DNA of 64,000 nt, taken from assembly GCF_027533645.1 (NCBI RefSeq), contig NZ_JAQAGY010000013.1, forward strand, positions 1-64,000, in the 5' to 3' direction. The notes under the pieces are model-generated. The model saw only the letters and a program-made list of their open reading frames with translations, ran no database searches and was not told where the DNA came from. The DNA comes from Paenibacillus caseinilyticus (GTDB lineage Bacteria; Bacillota; Bacilli; Paenibacillales; NBRC-103111). The position numbers were made by a program, and so were the translations under genes. Of this stretch, positions 1 to 8,451 are shown in pieces; position 1 is the stretch's first letter; every line of letters starts with the position of its first letter.

Positions 1-49
1 GTTGGATCATCCGTCTCACCCACTTTTCGTGATGACTCAATTATACGTC

Positions 50-96
50 AAAAAAAGCACAGCCACTTCAATTTTCTTGAAGTGCTGTGCTTTTTT
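50..96. terminator. Bidirectional Rho-independent terminator
   Basis: A long hairpin is flanked by an A-run on the left and a T-run on the right, so it can stop transcription from either side. The arms are about 20 nt with one unpaired base and a TTTTC-type loop. No gene in the window reads into it from the left; it probably ends a gene lying before position 1. Confidence 0.85.
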
Positions 97-298
97 ATAG
101 GACGGACTTTTTCAGTGGCCTCGAGCTCTCGGCCGGGTTTTTGCCGCGCTGCAAGCCGCCTGCCCGGCGCGATGCCCGGGAATCGGGAAGCCAAGCTGAG
201 AGCTCCTCATCCCCCTCCCGTGGGGAGGGATCCGCGATTTCACTGCATGGACTATTCTGCCTTCCGCCGCCCCGGATACTCCATCCGTAAATCTAGTA

Positions 299-368
299 TT
301 GACACTGAGAATGATAATAGTTATCATTCTTATTGCCACATCGCTCATGAGAATGAATTTCATTATCA
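299..368 (+). promoter_or_regulatory. SigA-type promoter with two Fur boxes
   Basis: A -35 TTGACA (299-304), a 17-nt spacer and a -10 TATCAT (322-327) form a good promoter. A perfect inverted repeat, AGAATGATAA-TAG-TTATCATTCT (308-330), covers the spacer and the -10. A second site at 348-368 matches 15 of 19 bases of the classical Fur consensus, and the first matches 16 of 19. Both lie upstream of the PepSY gene starting at 426. Iron-dependent repression by Fur is the natural reading; binding itself is inferred. Confidence 0.85.
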
Positions 369-425
369 GGAAGTTGCGGCGCAGAAAAACATACATAAGA
401 ACACTGGGGTAAGGGAGTCAACCGT

Positions 426-1544
426 ATGCGCAAAGCCATGTTAAAGATCCACTTGTTTCTCAGCTTGCTTCTCGGCCTATTCATCGTCACGACATGCACG
501 ACGGGCAGTATAATCATGATCGAGCCCGACGTGGAGAGCTGGCTGTATCCCGTTCAGAAAGAGCCGACGCCGGGCGATGTCGGGGCGGCTGTGATCCAGC
601 GTAACGCCAATGCATTGAATCCGGAATTCAAGACGGACCGGATCGAGCTGCCAGGGAAGGACGGCTTCTACCATGTCCATCTCTCCAAGGACGGCAAGGA
701 CGGCCGGATGATCTATGCCGACCCGGGTACGGGCGAGGCTTTCGGGAAGGTGCTGGAGGGGCGCCCGGAACCGTTCGCGACGATCTATAATCTGCACCGC
801 TACTTCCTACTGACTGACGTGATCGGCAAGCCGCAGGCAGCCTCCTTCGTCGGATGGATCGGTATCGGGCTGTTCGTCATCCTGGCGACGGGGATTTATC
901 TGTGGTGGCCTGGCATCCGCAAGCTGGCGCTCGGCTTCCGGGTGGTGCGAAGCCGGGGCAGGCTGATGCATAACATGAGCCTGCATAAGACGGTCGGGAT
1001 CGTATCGATTCCCCTTCTGCTCATCCTCACGGTAACCGGCGTAGTCAACGCCTTCGAGAAATCGATCCCCGGATGGGTAGGCTTCAAAGCGAAGGAGGAA
1101 GTGCCCGCATCGGCCCTGAAGTCCAAATCCGGTGACACGGCCCTGCTTCCGGTCGATCAGGTGATCGGCTATATCAAGCAATCGTATCCTGACAGCAAGC
1201 TGATTAAGATTCAGCTCCCCCTCAAACCGGACCAATCGTACCAGATCGGACTCAAGGAAGGCTTCGGCGCCTCGGCGGGGAGCAACAGCACCGTATATAT
1301 GGATGCCTCCACCGGTGAGGTGCTGTACAAAACAGACCCGGACCTGGCTATCAATCTGTATAATGCCTGGCGGAAAGGCCTGCACTTCGGAAACTGGGGC
1401 GGTGAAGCGACCAAGCTGATCAGCTTCGTCTTCGGCATGATGCCGCTCGTCCTGATGATCACCGGGATCGTGATCTGGAGGCTTAAGGCTTCCGCACGCA
1501 AGCGGAACCGGAACAAGCATACGGCCACGCCGGCAGCGGCTTGA
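426..1544 (+). CDS. PepSY-associated transmembrane protein, iron-regulated
   Basis: The 372-residue membrane protein resembles the PepSY_TM (PiuB-like) family, often found with siderophore or haem uptake and thought to act in ferric reduction or iron release at the membrane. Four hydrophobic segments are visible, near residues 7-30, 140-163, 193-213 and 330-356. A PepSY-like extracytoplasmic stretch follows the first and another lies between the third and fourth. The second segment ends in the Trp-rich LWWPG motif typical of the family. The start is supported by an AAGGGAG ribosome site; ATG codon 5 is an alternative. It is a single-gene unit behind a Fur-controlled promoter and ends at a strong terminator. 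The family assignment is good; the exact biochemical role is not established. Confidence 0.85.
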   Translation: MRKAMLKIHLFLSLLLGLFIVTTCTTGSIIMIEPDVESWLYPVQKEPTPGDVGAAVIQRNANALNPEFKTDRIELPGKDGFYHVHLSKDGKDGRMIYADPGTGEAFGKVLEGRPEPFATIYNLHRYFLLTDVIGKPQAASFVGWIGIGLFVILATGIYLWWPGIRKLALGFRVVRSRGRLMHNMSLHKTVGIVSIPLLLILTVTGVVNAFEKSIPGWVGFKAKEEVPASALKSKSGDTALLPVDQVIGYIKQSYPDSKLIKIQLPLKPDQSYQIGLKEGFGASAGSNSTVYMDASTGEVLYKTDPDLAINLYNAWRKGLHFGNWGGEATKLISFVFGMMPLVLMITGIVIWRLKASARKRNRNKHTATPAAA

Positions 1545-1575
1545 GTCATCCAATCGCATAAGCGCTGCATAAGCA

Positions 1576-1608
1576 AACCCCCGTGCCGGCCGGCACGGGG
1601 GTTCTTAT
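1576..1608. terminator. Strong terminator between convergent genes
   Basis: A perfect 28-nt palindrome (14-bp arms, 1576-1603) sits between the PepSY gene and the convergent pectate lyase gene. On the plus strand it is followed by a short T-rich stretch. On the minus strand the stem is followed by TTTGCTT. It probably serves both genes. Confidence 0.8.
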
Positions 1609-1637
1609 TCATTCGTCATGGCTTCGATTCGGTCCCG

Positions 1638-2948
1638 CTATTCCAATTCTACTGAGAACTGGTGCAGCCACTCGTCGATCCCGGCTGCCGGCACCGCGAG
1701 GGCGCGATAGGCCGGAGCGGCTGACGGATAGCCGCCGACCTCGTTCTGGCTGTCCAGAATTCTGCCGGTGCCGTTCAGCGTATCGGTAACGATGCGCCGG
1801 TCGACCGTGTCCCGGTCCTTCGGGCGGGCCCCCGCATGCTGGGTGACATAAGACAGCACTTCGCCCGACGGGCGTACGGTCAGCCCGGACGACGGCCAGG
1901 AGGGCTTGATGCCGAGCAGCTTCACCCCGCCGAAGGTCTGCGGCACGGCCTTCCCCGTGCGGTCCAGCGCTTTGTTGTCCGCCAGGTAGGCTTCCCCGCT
2001 GTTCGAATTCGTTCCCACGAGGCCGAGTCCGGAGACCGTATCCGCTCCATGCTTCATGTAGTTCCCTACGATGCTGACTTTGGGTCCTTGGGGCGTAATG
2101 GATGACGAAGTCCACTCTCCCGGCACATAACCGAGCCTGATCGCCCATTTGCCCGGATTGTGGATCACGTTATTGACGATGACCCCGGTCGCGAAGCCTT
2201 TGAACCAGGGGTTGCGCTCATCATTATGGGCGAAGAGATTGCCGACGAGAGCCGCATCGTTCACATAATCATGGATCAAGGTTCCCATGGAATGCGGCCC
2301 CTTCTCATGCACCGAATCGTGGAGTCCTTCGGCGATGATATTGTTGCTGAACGTCAGCTTCCGGGACGTGCCAGACGGTCCGTCGAACCGGGGACCCGAA
2401 GCAGACAAGGTCTCGTCGACGCCCCAGGCGAACGAGCAATGGTCGATCACGATATGGTAGGCATTCGCCCCGTAAGTGGATACATCCGGCTCATACCCGC
2501 TCCCCTTCGCTGCTCCCGCATCCCCCATCCGGAAGCGGATATGCTTCATGAGGACATCATGGGTCTTGATCTGCAACCCTCCGCGGATGAACGTAATGCC
2601 CGGGGAAGGAGCCGTTTGGCCCGCGATGGTCACATACGGCTCGGCAGCCACCAGCGTCTTCTTGTTCAGATCGATAACGCCGCCCACTTCAAATACGATA
2701 ATGCGGGGTCCCTTGGTTTCAAGGGCCGCCTTGAAGGAGCCGGGTCCGTCCGCATTCAGATTCGTGACTTTGAGGACAGCCCCTCCGCGTCCGGCGGGAG
2801 AATCCACGCCGTAGCCCTGGGCCCCGGGAAATACAGCAGCCGCAGCGGCAGCCTGCGGTGCAGCCCCTGCCGCCGTCAGCAGCGAAGCGAAGATCAGGAT
2901 GGACGCCACAAGGTTACGGAACAGGTTTCGTTTGATTTCGGTCAGCAT
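1638..2948 (-). CDS. Secreted pectate lyase-family protein
   Basis: A 436-residue exported right-handed beta-helix protein of the pectate lyase superfamily (PL1-like). It probably cleaves de-esterified pectin outside the cell by beta-elimination. The reading frame opens further upstream, but the ATG at 2948 has a perfect AAAGGAGGT site seven nt away, so that start is chosen. Residues 1-35 form a signal peptide (basic start, hydrophobic core, Ala-rich end). The mature protein opens with FPGAQGYG and a GRGG motif, followed by the VTNLNADGPGSFKAAL and TIAGQTAP motifs characteristic of these lyases. It stands alone, with its own promoter and a terminator shared with its convergent neighbour. A 27-nt upstream motif is shared with the large SLH pectinase. 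Confidence 0.85.
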   Translation of the reverse strand: MLTEIKRNLFRNLVASILIFASLLTAAGAAPQAAAAAAVFPGAQGYGVDSPAGRGGAVLKVTNLNADGPGSFKAALETKGPRIIVFEVGGVIDLNKKTLVAAEPYVTIAGQTAPSPGITFIRGGLQIKTHDVLMKHIRFRMGDAGAAKGSGYEPDVSTYGANAYHIVIDHCSFAWGVDETLSASGPRFDGPSGTSRKLTFSNNIIAEGLHDSVHEKGPHSMGTLIHDYVNDAALVGNLFAHNDERNPWFKGFATGVIVNNVIHNPGKWAIRLGYVPGEWTSSSITPQGPKVSIVGNYMKHGADTVSGLGLVGTNSNSGEAYLADNKALDRTGKAVPQTFGGVKLLGIKPSWPSSGLTVRPSGEVLSYVTQHAGARPKDRDTVDRRIVTDTLNGTGRILDSQNEVGGYPSAAPAYRALAVPAAGIDEWLHQFSVELE

Positions 2949-3054
2949 CAGAATACCTCCTTTTTTAGTTGCCCGGATGGGTCTTGGTTTGCCGTGCGGA
3001 TGACTCATCCCCCTCTCTGCGTACGAGGCAGGCAAGCTTGCCCCCGCCTCCTCT

Positions 3055-3083
3055 CTTATACCTGATCTGGGAAATTACAGCAA
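3055..3083 (-). promoter_or_regulatory. Promoter of the pectate lyase gene
   Basis: On the minus strand, -35 TTGCTG (3078-3083) and -10 TATAAG (3055-3060) are separated by exactly 17 nt. The predicted transcript start is roughly 100 nt before the ATG at 2948. The -35 hexamer lies inside the motif shared with the large pectinase gene. Confidence 0.55.
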
Positions 3084-3100
3084 TGCGCCGATTTTAACTT
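3074..3100 (-). promoter_or_regulatory. Shared pectinase upstream motif, copy 1
   Basis: On the minus strand this site reads AAGTTAAA-A-TCGGC followed by GCATTGCTGTAAT. It matches 22 of 27 positions with 15435-15461, upstream of the other pectin-degrading gene, at a similar distance from the start (126 versus 144 nt). It is probably the operator of a common regulator. Confidence 0.5.
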
Positions 3101-3168
3101 CATGAGATTCAGGCATGGTCTCGTACCCAGACTGGGCTGTTGATTATCGCGTTACGGCTGCATACAAG

Positions 3169-3210
3169 ATCAACGGCTTCGCCGTCCTTTACAGGACGAT
3201 GCCCGTTGAT
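3169..3210. other. Nested inverted repeat in intergenic DNA
   Basis: Outer arms ATCAACGG (3169-3176) and CCGTTGAT (3203-3210) enclose an inner GTCC/GGAC hairpin with a six-nt loop. No T-run follows on either strand, so it is not an ordinary terminator. It may be an operator or an RNA structure. Apart from this, the promoter and the terminator, nothing else is visible between 2949 and 3366. Confidence 0.35.
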
Positions 3211-3266
3211 AAGATATATAAGAAGACAGGATCGAGCCCTGGCGAGATATAGACACTTATGTATAG

Positions 3267-3297
3267 AAAAAACCGAACTCCTTGGTAAGGAATTCGG
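3267..3297 (-). terminator. Terminator of the peroxiredoxin gene
   Basis: On the minus strand, CCGAATTCCTT-ACC-AAGGAGTTCGG is followed by TTTTTT. The 11-bp stem has a single mismatch. It lies about 70 nt after the peroxiredoxin stop codon. Confidence 0.85.
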
Positions 3298-3366
3298 CGG
3301 GAAGGAATGCGCAATGTGTTCAAACGCTTCGTTATCGATAAGCCCTCATGGCAGGTTAAGCTTCGC

Positions 3367-4011
3367 TCAGAGCTTCTTCAATTCATCGATAATATCCTGG
3401 GTTTCCATCCGCTGCATGAAGTCCGGGTTGACGTGGGTGCGGCGGACGATGCCCTCCTGGCCCAGAATGAACGTCGCCGTAACCGGGAGTACCCAGCGGC
3501 TGGTTTGGTTGAACTCGGTAAGATCCAGCCGAAGCGAATGTTTGAATGTGTTTTGAAGAGAATCGGGCAATTCAAACAAAAGGTTGTATTGTTCGGCGAC
3601 ACGCCCGTCCGGGTCGCTCAGCACCTGGAAGGTCAGCTGCTCTTTCTCCTTCTGGGTCAACGAGTGGTCGGGGCTCTGCGGAGAGACGGCAATCAACCGG
3701 CCGCCGTACTGCTGAATCCCAGGCAGTGCTTGCTGATAGGCCCTAAGCTGTACATTACAGAATGGACACCAGGCTCCTCGGTAGAAGGTCAGGACAACCG
3801 GACCCTTCCCAAGTTCATCCTGCAGGGAGACTTGCTCGCCAAGCGGATTGCCCAGCGTGAAATTCGGGGCTTGCTCCCCTTCCTTCAAACCAAAAACGGT
3901 ACCGGATTGCTGCTGCTCCCTGATATGGTGAAGAATCCGCTCCTGGGCCTCTGGGGGCACTTTCGTGATAAAGCCTGCCTTGATTTGTTCCAATTGCTCT
4001 TTTACCGACAT
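3367..4011 (-). CDS. AhpC/TSA-family peroxiredoxin
   Basis: The 214-residue thioredoxin-fold protein belongs to the peroxiredoxin-like AhpC/TSA group and is expected to reduce hydrogen peroxide or organic peroxides in the cytosol using cysteine thiols. The active-site motif is TFYRGAWCPFC, with Cys82 and Cys85 in a CxxC arrangement; it follows the typical APNFTL entry strand near residue 50. An N-terminal helical extension of about 45 residues precedes the fold, as in the longer redoxin-like relatives. The start is set by an AAAGGAG site nine nt before the ATG. It is divergent from a TetR regulator across a strongly palindromic operator, so the regulator probably controls it. Confidence 0.88.
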   Translation of the reverse strand: MSVKEQLEQIKAGFITKVPPEAQERILHHIREQQQSGTVFGLKEGEQAPNFTLGNPLGEQVSLQDELGKGPVVLTFYRGAWCPFCNVQLRAYQQALPGIQQYGGRLIAVSPQSPDHSLTQKEKEQLTFQVLSDPDGRVAEQYNLLFELPDSLQNTFKHSLRLDLTEFNQTSRWVLPVTATFILGQEGIVRRTHVNPDFMQRMETQDIIDELKKL

Positions 4012-4056
4012 ACGGCAACGCTCCTTTGCCAGATCTTCCGTGATTTCGCTTCACGT

Positions 4057-4088
4057 CAATAAAAGATACCACTCGGTATCTTTTATTG
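4057..4088. promoter_or_regulatory. TetR-type operator, perfect palindrome
   Basis: The arms CAATAAAAGATACC (4057-4070) and GGTATCTTTTATTG (4075-4088) are exact reverse complements around ACTC. The site lies in the 163-nt gap between the divergent peroxiredoxin and TetR genes. The ATACC-N4-GGTAT core is typical of TetR-family operators. It probably represses both directions until an inducer binds. Confidence 0.8.
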
Positions 4089-4174
4089 TAGCATACTTCC
4101 AGTCTATGACAAGGGCGCAGCCGCAAAAATTTGTTATAATGACTTATTGGACTATGATCCGTATGGAGGGCTTC

Positions 4175-4774
4175 ATGAAAAAAGGGGACAAAACACGCGA
4201 ACACATTATCGCCAAATCGGCTGAACTCTTCAACCGGCTCGGCTACGCCGGGGCATCGCTGAACGATATTATTGCCGCCACCGGCATCAAGAAGGGCGGC
4301 ATATACCGCCACTTTAGCAGTAAAGACGACATTGCCCTTGAAGCTTATGAGTATGCAGTCAATCAAGTCGGCATGAGAATCTCCGAAGCTGCCGGTAAAG
4401 AGGAGTCCGCTGCAGGCCGGCTGCTCGCCTTTTTCCGCATCTACGAGGATGTTGTGAACAATCCCCCGTTCGTAGGCGGTTGTCCGCTGCAGAATACGGC
4501 CGTAGAGAGTGACGACACCCATCCCGCCTTGCGCCAAAGCGCCCAGCAGGGAATGTACCGGATGCTGGACATGATGAAAAGTATAATTCACGATGGGATC
4601 CGCTGTGGTGAATTCAAGGCAGATCTGGATGCGGATGCCCTGGCCACGTTCGCCTTCTCCTTATTGGAAGGGGGCATTATGCTCAGCAAGCTCGAAGGCA
4701 GCAACAGGCATATGCAGATGAATATTGCCAGCTTCTCTGCTTATCTGCAGCAGTGTTGTTCCCAAGCACACTGA
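4175..4774 (+). CDS. TetR/AcrR-family transcriptional regulator
   Basis: A 199-residue regulator with the usual N-terminal helix-turn-helix (residues 5-55, including TGIKKGGIYRHFSSKDDIAL) and an all-helical C-terminal ligand domain. The frame opens well upstream, but the ATG at 4175 has a GGAGGG site four nt before it and yields exactly the family start MKKGDKTREHI. The C-terminal part contains NPPFVGGCPLQNTAVE, seen in regulators of the YxaF/LmrA type. It is divergent from the peroxiredoxin. The ligand is unknown; an electrophile or oxidant is plausible from the neighbour but unproven. Confidence 0.88.
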   Translation: MKKGDKTREHIIAKSAELFNRLGYAGASLNDIIAATGIKKGGIYRHFSSKDDIALEAYEYAVNQVGMRISEAAGKEESAAGRLLAFFRIYEDVVNNPPFVGGCPLQNTAVESDDTHPALRQSAQQGMYRMLDMMKSIIHDGIRCGEFKADLDADALATFAFSLLEGGIMLSKLEGSNRHMQMNIASFSAYLQQCCSQAH

Positions 4775-4912
4775 ATGGCCTCCCCTGCTCCCTCTCCGCA
4801 TTCCAGAACCACGCAAACGAGCCCCCGCTGAAGGAGAACGCACTGACGTTCAACCTCGGGGGGAGCTTTCCTTTCTTTAATTAGTAATTTCAGGAAGGGA
4901 ATCTACATGTAC

Positions 4913-7213
4913 CTACTCTTTCGTATGCGCTGCAGCGGCATACTTCGTGCGGACGATACGCGTGGCTTCTACCATGTTGCCAAGGGAGTGGACCGTTTCC
5001 TCCAGGCCGCGGGTCTTGAGGCCGCAGTCCGGATTAATCCAGAATAACTTTGGATTCAGCACGCGGAGCGCCCGTTCGATCATGCCCGTCATTTCGTCCG
5101 TATCTGGTATCCGCGGACTATGAATATCATAGACGCCCAAACCGATCCCAAGCGGGTAGGTGCTGCGTTCAAAGCTGTCAATCAGCTCCCCGTGACTGCG
5201 GGAGGTCTCGATCGAGATGACGTCGGCATCCATCGCTTCAATCGAATGAATCATATCGTGGAACTCGCAGTAGCACATATGCGTGTGAATCTGCGTCGTA
5301 TCCTGTACCGTGCAGGTAGTCATACGGAAAGCTTGGACCGCCCAGGCCAAGTAGCCGGCCTGTTCCTCTTCCTTCAGCGGCAAGCCTTCGCGAACCGCAG
5401 GCTCGTCGACTTGGATCATCGCAATGCCCGCCTGCTCCAAGGCTTCCACTTCTTGTCTAAGCGCATAGGCCAACTGGTACGCGATGATCTCGCGCGGAAT
5501 ATCCTCGCGGATGAACGACCAATTCATGATCGTGATCGGTCCGGTCAGCATCCCCTTCACCGGGCGGCCGGTACGCGACTGGGCGTACTTCGTCTCCCGG
5601 ACGGTCATCTCCCCCGTGAAGGCCACATCGCCGAAGATCATGGGAGGCTTCACGCAGCGCGAGCCGTACGACTGCACCCAGCCGCCCCGGGTGAAGGCAA
5701 AGCCCGCCAGCTTCTCGCCGAAAAACTCGACCATATCGGTCCGCTCGAACTCCCCGTGCACGAGAACATCCAGGCCGATATCCTCCTGCAGTTCGATCCA
5801 CACATCGATCTGCTCCCGGATGAACGCCTCATACTTCTCGCTGCTCCACTCCCCCCTGCGCCATAATTGACGGGCCCTGCGCACCTCTGCGGATTGCGGG
5901 AAGCTGCCGATGGTCGTTGTCGGTAATAGCGGCAGCTGCCATTTCTCCTGCTGCAGGGGATGACGCTCGGCGAAGGGACGGCTGCGGCCCTGCGGCTGAT
6001 GGCGGATCGCGGCGACAGCCTGCTGGATGTCGCTCCGATTGCGCGCCTCCGAACTCTGGAGCGACTGATGAATCCGGTCGTTTTGCTCCAGCGCCCCGGC
6101 CAGATCAGCGGCGTTCCCGGTGAGCGCCCCCGCGAGGAGAACAATCTCACCCAGCTTTTGGTCGGCAAAGGCGAGCGCATTCTTGAGCTCGGGCGCAAGT
6201 CCAGTTTCCCCCTCTACTGTCACGGGCACGTGAAGAAGACTGCATGAGGATTGAACGATGAGACGCTCCGGACTCACTAATCCGGCGAGCTCTTCCAAGA
6301 GGGCCTGCTTCTCGCGAAGCGGCGCCTTCCATATGCCGCGTCCGTCGATGATCCCCGCACCGAGCACCTTGTCGGCCGGAAACCCCAGTGCCCGGATGGA
6401 TGCCAGATTGCCGGATCGCCCGTGCACGAAGTCCAGACCGATGCCTTGGACAGGCAGCAAGACGATGTCGCTGTAGTGCTCCACGGATTCGAAGTAGGTC
6501 TGCAGCATAATGCGGATACCCGGTACTGACGCTGCAAACGTGTGATAGATGTTCTTCAACCGCTGCAGATCCTCCTCGCACAGCTTCGTAACCAGAATCG
6601 GCTCATCGATCTGTACCCATCTGACCCCTTCCCTCGAGAGCTCCTGGAGGATCTGGACATATAACGGGAGCAGCCGGCCGAGGCAGGCATCGGTCTCCGA
6701 TCGCTCGTATCCCTTGGACAGCTTCAGGAAGGTGAGCGGCCCGACGATCACGGGCTTGCCTTCCATCCCGAGCTTCTCCTTGGCTTCCCGGTAGGCAGCC
6801 AGCGGCTTATTCTCGGTGAGAACCGGCTGCCTCCCATCCCATTCAGGCACGATATAATGATAGTTGGTATTGAACCACTTGGTCATTTCGCAGGCCGTGG
6901 CGTCCTTCGTCCCCCGGGCCATGCCGTAGTAAGTAGACCAAGGGACGACGCCTCCCTCGTAGGGAAAGCGCTGCGGCACGAGGCCGAACATGGCGGCCGT
7001 ATCCAGCATATGGTCGTAATAGCTGAAGTCATTCACCGGGATCAGGTCGATTCCCTTCTCCTGCAGCGTGCGCAGATGATTCAGCCGGATCTCCTGCAAT
7101 GCTCCCTGCAGCCCGGCTTCGTCGTGCTGCCCTGACCAGTAGGCTTCCAGCGCTTTCTTCCATTCCCGGTTCTTGCCGATACGCGGGTATCCCAATACAC
7201 TGCTTCTGACCAT
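4913..7213 (-). CDS. metE: Cobalamin-independent methionine synthase
   Basis: The 766-residue enzyme transfers the methyl group of 5-methyltetrahydropteroyl-triglutamate to homocysteine, the last step of methionine synthesis without vitamin B12. The N-terminal half begins SSVLGYPRIGKNREWKKALE, the folate-binding signature. The C-terminal half carries the zinc and homocysteine site: IHTHMCYCEF, with the His-x-Cys pair, and NPDCGLKTRG, with the third Cys. Length fits the family. The frame opens eight codons earlier, but ATG at 7213 follows a GGGGGAG site and gives the standard N-terminus. A LysR regulator lies just upstream on the same strand, with a candidate LysR box in the gap. No SAM riboswitch or T-box is seen in the 145-nt gap. 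Confidence 0.96.
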   Translation of the reverse strand: MVRSSVLGYPRIGKNREWKKALEAYWSGQHDEAGLQGALQEIRLNHLRTLQEKGIDLIPVNDFSYYDHMLDTAAMFGLVPQRFPYEGGVVPWSTYYGMARGTKDATACEMTKWFNTNYHYIVPEWDGRQPVLTENKPLAAYREAKEKLGMEGKPVIVGPLTFLKLSKGYERSETDACLGRLLPLYVQILQELSREGVRWVQIDEPILVTKLCEEDLQRLKNIYHTFAASVPGIRIMLQTYFESVEHYSDIVLLPVQGIGLDFVHGRSGNLASIRALGFPADKVLGAGIIDGRGIWKAPLREKQALLEELAGLVSPERLIVQSSCSLLHVPVTVEGETGLAPELKNALAFADQKLGEIVLLAGALTGNAADLAGALEQNDRIHQSLQSSEARNRSDIQQAVAAIRHQPQGRSRPFAERHPLQQEKWQLPLLPTTTIGSFPQSAEVRRARQLWRRGEWSSEKYEAFIREQIDVWIELQEDIGLDVLVHGEFERTDMVEFFGEKLAGFAFTRGGWVQSYGSRCVKPPMIFGDVAFTGEMTVRETKYAQSRTGRPVKGMLTGPITIMNWSFIREDIPREIIAYQLAYALRQEVEALEQAGIAMIQVDEPAVREGLPLKEEEQAGYLAWAVQAFRMTTCTVQDTTQIHTHMCYCEFHDMIHSIEAMDADVISIETSRSHGELIDSFERSTYPLGIGLGVYDIHSPRIPDTDEMTGMIERALRVLNPKLFWINPDCGLKTRGLEETVHSLGNMVEATRIVRTKYAAAAHTKE

Positions 7214-7358
7214 CTTGTAAACTCCCCCAAATTCCATATTTTTGTACTGCTGCGGTGGTTTACAAGAAAGATAACATGGATTCCGGGTTATAACGTAACT
7301 CCATATAACTATATCTGGCTATATCTTTAGGCTATAGCGAAGCGCGTTAAAAGAGCAT
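7214..7358 (-). promoter_or_regulatory. metE upstream region with candidate LysR box
   Basis: The 145-nt AT-rich gap holds CTATA-N9-TATAG (7319-7337), which fits the T-N11-A architecture of LysR boxes. An overlapping CTATATCTGGCTATAT (7309-7324) gives a tandem array, with GGCTATA repeated at 13-nt spacing. The position between the LysR stop and metE suggests activation of metE, probably homocysteine-responsive as in MetR-type systems (inference). Confidence 0.5.
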
Positions 7359-8267
7359 TCATAAGTGAAACACCTGCTTCAGTGCCTCTATGTAGGCGGC
7401 GCCGAGCTTGGAGAGCGTTATATTCCGGTGGGCGATCCAACCCACATGAATCGTCTCCGTACTCTCGAGCGGGATGGGGATGATTTCATTCCCGTTGAGA
7501 TCGGCGCTTAGCACCCCCGTCGAGACCGTATACCCGTTCAGGCCGATGAGCAGATTGAACAGCGTCGCCCGGTCATTGACACGTATGCTCTTCTTGCGGG
7601 TCATCGTACTGAGAATCTCCTCCGAGAAATGAAAGGAATTGTACTCCCCCTGATCGAAGGAGAGATACGGATAATGCTGCAGCTGATCCACAGTCACACT
7701 GGACTGCCGGGCCAGCGGGTTGTGGATGCTGATAAAAATATGCGGGCTCGCCGTAAATAAGCTGTGGAAGAGCAGATTGGCATCCTTGAGCAGTTTGTTG
7801 ATCACTTTCGAATTGAATTCGTTCAGGTACAAGATCCCGATCTCGCTGCGCAGGCTTTTGACATCCTCGATGATCTCGTGGGTTTTGGTTTCGCGCAAAT
7901 GAAACTCGTATTCCTCCTGGCCGAATTCCCGGACGAGATTCACGAAGGCATTCACGGCAAAAGCGTAGTGCTGGGTGGATACCGAGAAGTGCTGCGGGGA
8001 AGGCTTGCTATTCAGATACCGGCTCTCGAGCAATTCGGCCTGCTCGACGACCTGCCGCGCATAGCCTAGGAATTCCACCCCTTCCTTGGAAAGCGAGATT
8101 CCCTTATTCGACCGCTCGAATATCGCAATCTGCAATTCTTCTTCCAGATCCCTGATCGCGTTGGAGAGGCTCGGCTGGGAGATAAACAACCGCTTAGCAG
8201 CCTCGTTAATGGACCCCCGGCTGGCTACCTCTATCACGTACTTGAGTTGTTGCAGAGTCACTTGCAT
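7359..8267 (-). CDS. LysR-family regulator, probable metE activator
   Basis: A 302-residue LysR-type protein. The N-terminal winged helix-turn-helix (residues 1-60) contains LKYVIEVASRGSINEAAKRLFISQPSLSNAIRDLE in its classical layout. The rest is the periplasmic-binding-like effector domain. It most resembles the MtaR/CmbR/CysL side of the family, which controls sulphur amino acid genes in Firmicutes. An AAGGGGGG site precedes the ATG. It sits directly upstream of metE on the same strand rather than divergently, which is unusual for LysR regulators and their targets. Effector and targets are inferred from context. Confidence 0.85.
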   Translation of the reverse strand: MQVTLQQLKYVIEVASRGSINEAAKRLFISQPSLSNAIRDLEEELQIAIFERSNKGISLSKEGVEFLGYARQVVEQAELLESRYLNSKPSPQHFSVSTQHYAFAVNAFVNLVREFGQEEYEFHLRETKTHEIIEDVKSLRSEIGILYLNEFNSKVINKLLKDANLLFHSLFTASPHIFISIHNPLARQSSVTVDQLQHYPYLSFDQGEYNSFHFSEEILSTMTRKKSIRVNDRATLFNLLIGLNGYTVSTGVLSADLNGNEIIPIPLESTETIHVGWIAHRNITLSKLGAAYIEALKQVFHL

Positions 8268-8410
8268 GCCCCCCCTTACAGAAGAAACCCGGACCCGGAT
8301 TCCTTGAATTATACTTCATTATACTGAAATGCCAGGGGTGGATAGCAAATATTCGTTATGATTCATCGGCTGGTTTGCGTAAGCTGCGGCTCTTTTTTTC
8401 ATTCTAAGGC

Positions 8411-8446
8411 AAAAAAGCTGCTCCGGCATCCAGCCGGCAGCAGCTC
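8411..8446 (-). terminator. Terminator of the large pectinase gene
   Basis: On the minus strand, AGCTGCTGCCGGC and GCCGGAGCAGCT pair around TGGAT with one bulged base and are followed by TTTTTT. It lies just after the stop of the SLH pectinase. Confidence 0.88.
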
Positions 8447-8451
8447 TTCTC

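Noticed and set aside
7214..7358. SAM riboswitch or T-box before metE
   Set aside because: The gap is only 145 nt and shows no kink-turn, terminator or T-box motif. LysR boxes explain it better.
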